NCBI RefSeq assembly: GCF_003151075.1
Contig: NZ_CP029482.1
Span: 4,464,001-4,528,000 of the forward strand
DNA length: 64,000 nucleotides
From: Pseudomonas sp. 31-12
GTDB lineage: Bacteria > Pseudomonadota > Gammaproteobacteria > Pseudomonadales > Pseudomonadaceae
Reading direction: 5' to 3'
Shown: in pieces, positions 60,287 through 64,000 of the stretch
Layout of the letters: each line of letters starts with the position of its first letter
Numbering within the stretch: the first letter of the stretch is position 1
The notes under the pieces: model-generated
The model's input: only the letters and a program-made list of their open reading frames with translations
Database searches by the model: none
What the model was told of the DNA's origin: nothing
Made by a program: the position numbers and the translations under genes

Positions 60287-60820
60287 TCAGGACTGGCCGG
60301 ACTTACCGGGTACGGGCAGGTGCGCGGTACTGTTCCAGGTGTCTACCGGTCGACTGAACAGGTTCTCGGTCTGAAAATGCGCCATGCGCCACTGCCCCTG
60401 TTCCTGGGCGAACCGCACGGTCAGGCGGGCGCTATTGAGGTGCGAGGCACCCGAGGCAAAGGTCGAGGTCTGCAACATCACCCAACTGGCATCTGCGGTC
60501 TCACCGCTGACCCGGATCAGTTCCGAGGTCAGGAAGTGCACGTTCAGTGAAAAGTGCGCCGGTTCGACCATGTAGGTTGCGAACATCGCTTTGATCGCCT
60601 CACGCCCGTGGTAACCGCCGAAGCTGTTCTGGTACTTGGCACCCTTGCCTTCCCAGACCGCCTGCTCGGAGAACAACCCGGCCAGTTCCTCGAGCGGGGA
60701 ACCCACGCCCAGCTCGTCACACAAAAACATGTAGCGATTCATGCAGGCGCGGATCGCGTTCTCGCTTTCCAGCTGCTCGAGCCGCTGTTCCAGTGCGCGC
60801 AAATGCTCTTGTGGTGACAT
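60287..60820 (-). CDS. iacI: NTF2/SnoaL-like protein IacI
   Basis: A 177-residue protein: an N-terminal helix (ALEQRLEQLESENAIRACMNRYMFLCDEL) precedes a SnoaL_4/NTF2-like fold. IacI is a constant member of iac clusters with a minor or undefined catalytic role. It starts about 16 bp after iacB ends and is followed after 53 bp by iacC. Confidence 0.78.
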   Translation of the reverse strand: MSPQEHLRALEQRLEQLESENAIRACMNRYMFLCDELGVGSPLEELAGLFSEQAVWEGKGAKYQNSFGGYHGREAIKAMFATYMVEPAHFSLNVHFLTSELIRVSGETADASWVMLQTSTFASGASHLNSARLTVRFAQEQGQWRMAHFQTENLFSRPVDTWNSTAHLPVPGKSGQS

Positions 60821-60836
60821 GGCGACTTCTCTCGAC

Positions 60837-61196
60837 TCAGCGCTGGATGATCAGTTCGCGACCGGTTCGGGCCTCGACCTTGCAATACTTCCAGAGTTTG
60901 TACGGGCCATTGCCGACATCCGTGGTGCGAAACAGATTGCAGGCGGCGTGGACGGTTTCGATGTCAGGTACATCGGCCAGCAGGTAAGTCGTCCAGGGCC
61001 AGCCGGCGGACGGGCCGACCATGCTCTGATCGTCGTCCATGTTGCCTAGCACGGTGACGCCTGGCAGGTCGGCGATGCCGTTCCACATGGCGCCGAACGC
61101 GGCCCAGACTTCCAGCGCTTCAGGACGCGGAGCATCGAAAAAATTTTGGTTGATGCCGATGCAGAACAGAACTCGCAGGGCTTTTTTATCGGTCAT
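60837..61196 (-). CDS. iacB: Conserved IAA-cluster protein IacB
   Basis: A 119-residue protein beginning MTDKKALRVLFCIGINQNFFDAP and resembling a small alpha/beta-barrel (EthD/ABM-like) protein. It is identified mainly by its place between iacA and iacI and by its size. IacB has no firmly assigned activity. An in-frame GTG at 61208 would add four residues. Confidence 0.75.
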   Translation of the reverse strand: MTDKKALRVLFCIGINQNFFDAPRPEALEVWAAFGAMWNGIADLPGVTVLGNMDDDQSMVGPSAGWPWTTYLLADVPDIETVHAACNLFRTTDVGNGPYKLWKYCKVEARTGRELIIQR

Positions 61197-61222
61197 GGGG
61201 TTCACCAATCAGTAGGAAAAAA

Positions 61223-62395
61223 TTACAGGTAGCCAGGCAGCGGCTTATTGCCGAAGAAGATCGCGCCGGCGTTCTGGTAGGTCATATCGCCCATGAAGGC
61301 GTGCTGGGTAATGACTTGGGTGTCGTTGACGAAACGCGACAGAGGACTGGTGCGGTACACCCCGCTCATGCCCGACAGCATTTGCGCGGTGCGCGCGACA
61401 TCGGCCGCGACGCGCGTGGCGTGGGTCGAGGACAAGCGCAGCATATTGGTCTGATCGACGCTCACCGGGTCGCCGGCCAGAACGCTGGCCCAGGCATCGT
61501 CGATGGACTGGTAGAACCACGAACGTGCAGCGCGCAGCGACGCCTCGGCCTTGGCCATCTCGACCTGGGCCAACGGCCGGTCGGACAACGATGGAGCACC
61601 GGTCACGGAGATTCGGCCACTGGCCATGCCGCTCAACTCATCGAGTGCCGCGCGGGCAACGCCCAGGCCGACCACCGACAACACCTGCGTGGCGAACGAC
61701 AGTGACGGGTAGCGGAAGAACGGCTCGTCAAGATTCGATGGACCGCCGCGTACAAAGGTCCACTCCTCCGGCACCACCACGCCTTCGACGACCACATCAT
61801 GGCTGCCGGTGCCGACCAGGCCGACGACGTTCCAGGTTTCCTCGATTCGGACCTTTTCCCGAGGCATCACCGCCAGTCGTGGCAGGCCGAGCATCTCGCC
61901 GTTTTTCGGGCTGATGCCCACGCCTATGAGCGACGCGCCCATGCAACCGCTGGAAAATTTCCAGCGCCCGTTGACCTCCAGGCCACCTTCAACAAAGGAC
62001 GCAGGCTGCGGCGGGAAGATCCCGCCGGCGAACACCACGTCAGGCGAGTCGGCATAGATTTTCTCAATGGTTTCCAGCGGCAGCGCCGCCAGGTAAACCG
62101 GGCTCATGCCAAAGCTGGCGACCCACCCGGCGGAGCCATCAGCGATCGAGATATCTTCCACCATCTGGCAAAACTCGGCCGGCGAACGCTCGTCGCCGCC
62201 GAAGCGTTTTGGCACCAGAGCCCGATAGACACCGAGCTTGCGGAACTGCTCGATAACGTCCTGCGAGATGAATTTTTGTTGGTCGAATTCTTCGTTTCGA
62301 GCACGCGCTCGAATCTCGACCAGCAGTTTCTGAAACGCTTCATTCGCCGTGATCGGCATGCGGCGCTGGTGATTCAGCTCGCTTGGCGCAGTCAT
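61223..62395 (-). CDS. iacA: Flavin-dependent oxygenase IacA (acyl-CoA dehydrogenase fold)
   Basis: A 390-residue protein of the acyl-CoA dehydrogenase superfamily, closest in style to group D two-component flavin monooxygenases. It contains YRALVPKRFGGDERSPAEFCQMVEDISIADGSAGWVASFG, WNVVGLVGTGSHDVVVEGVVVPE and a helical C-terminal bundle. It performs the first attack on indole-3-acetate with reduced flavin from IacG. The start at 62395 has GGAG seven bases upstream; two further in-frame ATGs lie above it. It follows iacH after 26 bp. Confidence 0.85.
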   Translation of the reverse strand: MTAPSELNHQRRMPITANEAFQKLLVEIRARARNEEFDQQKFISQDVIEQFRKLGVYRALVPKRFGGDERSPAEFCQMVEDISIADGSAGWVASFGMSPVYLAALPLETIEKIYADSPDVVFAGGIFPPQPASFVEGGLEVNGRWKFSSGCMGASLIGVGISPKNGEMLGLPRLAVMPREKVRIEETWNVVGLVGTGSHDVVVEGVVVPEEWTFVRGGPSNLDEPFFRYPSLSFATQVLSVVGLGVARAALDELSGMASGRISVTGAPSLSDRPLAQVEMAKAEASLRAARSWFYQSIDDAWASVLAGDPVSVDQTNMLRLSSTHATRVAADVARTAQMLSGMSGVYRTSPLSRFVNDTQVITQHAFMGDMTYQNAGAIFFGNKPLPGYL

Positions 62396-62421
62396 GGGTT
62401 TCTCCATAGTAAGCATGACGA

Positions 62422-63534
62422 TTACTCTTCCAGGCGCCGGACCAGTTCGCGGGCGACTGCACACAGCAGTTCGTCCGCGCCATGGGCGGCAATGAGTTGA
62501 AGGCCGACCGGCAGTCCCGAAGCGCTTTCCAGAGGAATGCTCAGAGCCGGATGACCGGAAAGGTTGAAAGCGCGTACCAGGGAGGTCATGCCCAGGGCGG
62601 CGTGAGTGTCGGCCGCATCGGCGACCGGCAACGGGAAGTCGGGCATGGTCGGCATGGCCAGAATCGGGGTGATGGTCAGGGCTGCGTCCACTTCTGCGAT
62701 AAACGCGCGACGGATGATTTCAGCCTCTTCAACGGTCTCGGCCGAGGTCAGACTGGCGGCACGCAGACGGTCGGCGACATCGCTGCCAACCCGACCGGTT
62801 TGCAGAAGATGACCACATGCTGCCCAGGTTTCGGCGTTGATGATCACCATCCCGGCACCATACGCGGCGGCCATGCCAGGCAGCGTTTGCTCAAGCAACT
62901 TGAAGCGCGAACGGCCCAGCGCCTGGTTCACCACCAAGTGGATCTGTTCGTTGGCCTCTACCGCGACTACACCGATAGCAAGATGCTCAGGCACCGGAAC
63001 GGAAGTGAACGTGGGATCAATGATGTGCATCGCTTCAATCAAGTGATCGATATCCAGTGCCAGAGGGCCTACGCAATCGAGGGTACTGCGCGCAGGCATC
63101 ACACCCTGACGGCTGATACGACCGAAGGTTGGCTTGAGACCGAATACACCACAGCACGCTGCTGGAATCCGTACCGAACCGCCGGTATCGGTACCCAGCG
63201 CGAAGTCGCAAAGGCCTGCCGCCACCGCAGCTGCCGAACCACTGGAAGAGCCACCCGGTATATAGCCCGGATAGCGCGGATTGGACGCCGTGCCGGTCCA
63301 TGCGTTGAGGCCGGTGGTGCCGAATGCCAATTCATGCAGGCTGGTTTTACCGGTGATCCGGCAGCCCGCATCCAGAACAGACTGAACCACGTGTGCATGT
63401 TCGCCGGCCGCCGGCGCATCGGCCAGTGCGCTGCTTGAAGCGCGGGTCGGATAGCCGGCGATATCAATGGTGTCTTTCACCATGACCGAAAGGCCATTCC
63501 CTCCCAAGGCTAAATCCTCAACAACGATCGACAT
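62422..63534 (-). CDS. iacH: Amidase-signature enzyme IacH
   Basis: A 370-residue amidase-signature protein. The Lys-cisSer-Ser triad is visible: Lys in VMVKDTIDIAG, Ser in the glycine-rich GGSSSGSAAAVAAGLCDFALGTDTGGSVRIPA segment (both Ser residues). It may release indole-3-acetate from amide conjugates such as indole-3-acetamide; the step is not needed for free IAA. It is the first gene of the iac operon. The ATG at 63534 has CAGGTAAAG upstream. Confidence 0.83.
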   Translation of the reverse strand: MSIVVEDLALGGNGLSVMVKDTIDIAGYPTRASSSALADAPAAGEHAHVVQSVLDAGCRITGKTSLHELAFGTTGLNAWTGTASNPRYPGYIPGGSSSGSAAAVAAGLCDFALGTDTGGSVRIPAACCGVFGLKPTFGRISRQGVMPARSTLDCVGPLALDIDHLIEAMHIIDPTFTSVPVPEHLAIGVVAVEANEQIHLVVNQALGRSRFKLLEQTLPGMAAAYGAGMVIINAETWAACGHLLQTGRVGSDVADRLRAASLTSAETVEEAEIIRRAFIAEVDAALTITPILAMPTMPDFPLPVADAADTHAALGMTSLVRAFNLSGHPALSIPLESASGLPVGLQLIAAHGADELLCAVARELVRRLEE

Positions 63535-63957
63535 GCTCTTTACCTGCTCGTTATGTGTCACCAGAACGGATGACCTCGGCACACGGGCCGGGGAAAACGC
63601 TTAAATCTAAAATCGTAATATTTACGTGAAATGTCAATTGAATTTTACCAAATAAAACAGTGTGTATTTTCGGTGCATATTTTCCCTTTTCGCACCAGCA
63701 GCGTGCAGTTTGGTAACACTGCCGCAAAAACATCAAATCCTGAATATTTTGAATTTTTATCTTATAAATCAGTTAATTACTTATTTTTTACGAGCAGAAG
63801 CCATCGAACCATTTAGAAAAATGTTGAGCATGGACCTCTCTGAAAAACCAAACAGGAAAAAATAAATCAGCCCAAAAATGGCAGCATAAAACGTCGTAAC
63901 AAATCGCTATTTTTTAGTTTTTTTATAAGCTTATTTTTTGGTCGTTTGAGGGATTCC
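63535..63957. promoter_or_regulatory. iac promoter region, AT-rich
   Basis: No gene is supported. Facing the iac operon (minus strand), TTGACA at 63637-63632 is followed after 17 bp by GATTTT (63614-63609), a weak -10. A perfect palindrome CGTAA-TAT-TTACG (63614-63626) fills the spacer. The right half is strongly AT-rich and would also serve a plus-strand gene starting near 63958. Confidence 0.55.
63614..63626. promoter_or_regulatory. Palindromic operator candidate for an IacR-type repressor
   Basis: CGTAA-TAT-TTACG lies between the -35 and -10 elements of the predicted iac promoter. MarR proteins, including IacR of other iac clusters, typically repress from such sites. Confidence 0.45.
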
Positions 63958-64000
63958 TTGACACAGATCAAAGCCTTGTTGGGCATGGCGTGCATCGGGT
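63958..64000 (+). CDS. Possible start of a plus-strand gene, cut by the window edge
   Basis: GAGGGATTCC precedes a TTG at 63958 that opens TQIKALLGMACIG, which looks like the beginning of a signal peptide. Only 14 codons are visible; an ATG at 63984 is an alternative start, and the TTGACA at 63958 could instead be a -35 box. Low confidence. Confidence 0.25.
   Translation, partial: MTQIKALLGMACIG

Noticed and set aside
1..64000. CRISPR array, rRNA operon, IS transposase or integrase
   Set aside because: No regularly spaced repeats, no rRNA-like sequence and no transposase or integrase reading frame was found; the only mobile-element signs are REPs and the att fragment.

Overview
The window is about 64 kb of high-GC gammaproteobacterial DNA. 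Gene content, REP-type palindromes, an OprD porin pair, AraC/XylS and LysR regulators and a DUF6124 gene all point to a fluorescens/putida-type Pseudomonas. I recognised families by reading the translations; no database search was run.

Layout. (1) 0-11.8 kb is mixed core-like genome: a truncated ribokinase gene, an alpha/beta hydrolase, an ABC exporter, DUF6124, an AraC / 3-hydroxyacyl-CoA dehydrogenase / TetR group, a VOC protein, rtcB, a PPP-type phosphatase and several small unrecognised genes. (2) 11.85-19.71 kb is a tightly packed nine-gene minus-strand operon. It encodes a DRE-TIM aldolase-like protein, an isopropylmalate/tartrate-dehydrogenase-like enzyme, an RraA-like protein, a RutA-like flavin monooxygenase with its flavin reductase, an ABM-domain protein, a nitronate-monooxygenase-like protein, an alpha/beta-fold protein lacking its nucleophile, and a DUF6282 protein. 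I do not recognise this combination. A LysR regulator lies just upstream. (3) 21-31.5 kb carries an MFS transporter, an alcohol dehydrogenase, an RND pump with its adaptor but no outer-membrane channel, an acyltransferase, a serine hydrolase and a divergent LysR gene. (4) 31.5-32.9 kb is a scar: a broken MFS gene, hairpins, and a 45-nt copy of the 3' part of tRNA-Pro(GGG) followed by a terminator. This looks like the distal attachment site of an integrated island. The orientation implies that the island lies to the right and runs past the window end.

(5) 32.9-63.5 kb, the presumed island, is almost entirely aromatic and auxin catabolism. It holds an uncharacterised Rieske dioxygenase module (reductase, alpha, beta, a Cys-less isochorismatase-like protein, an SDR and a dienelactone hydrolase-NTF2 fusion). 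Next are two tandem AraC/XylS regulators, the first preceded by a coupled leader peptide. Then come an OprD porin, antABC (anthranilate to catechol) and a five-gene LIV-type ABC importer. An unexplained redox group follows (NIPSNAP, 3-hydroxyacyl-CoA-dehydrogenase-like, opine-dehydrogenase-like, FMN alpha-hydroxy-acid oxidase), then a second OprD porin. Last is a complete iacHABICDEFG operon for turning indole-3-acetic acid into catechol.

Working together, the porins and the LIV transporter would import acidic aromatics. Three Rieske systems and the Iac flavin oxygenase would funnel anthranilate, indole-3-acetate and at least one unknown substrate to catechol-type intermediates. No catechol ring-cleavage genes are present, so that step must be encoded elsewhere. 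The iac regulator (iacR) is also absent, although its promoter carries a palindrome suited to a MarR-type repressor.
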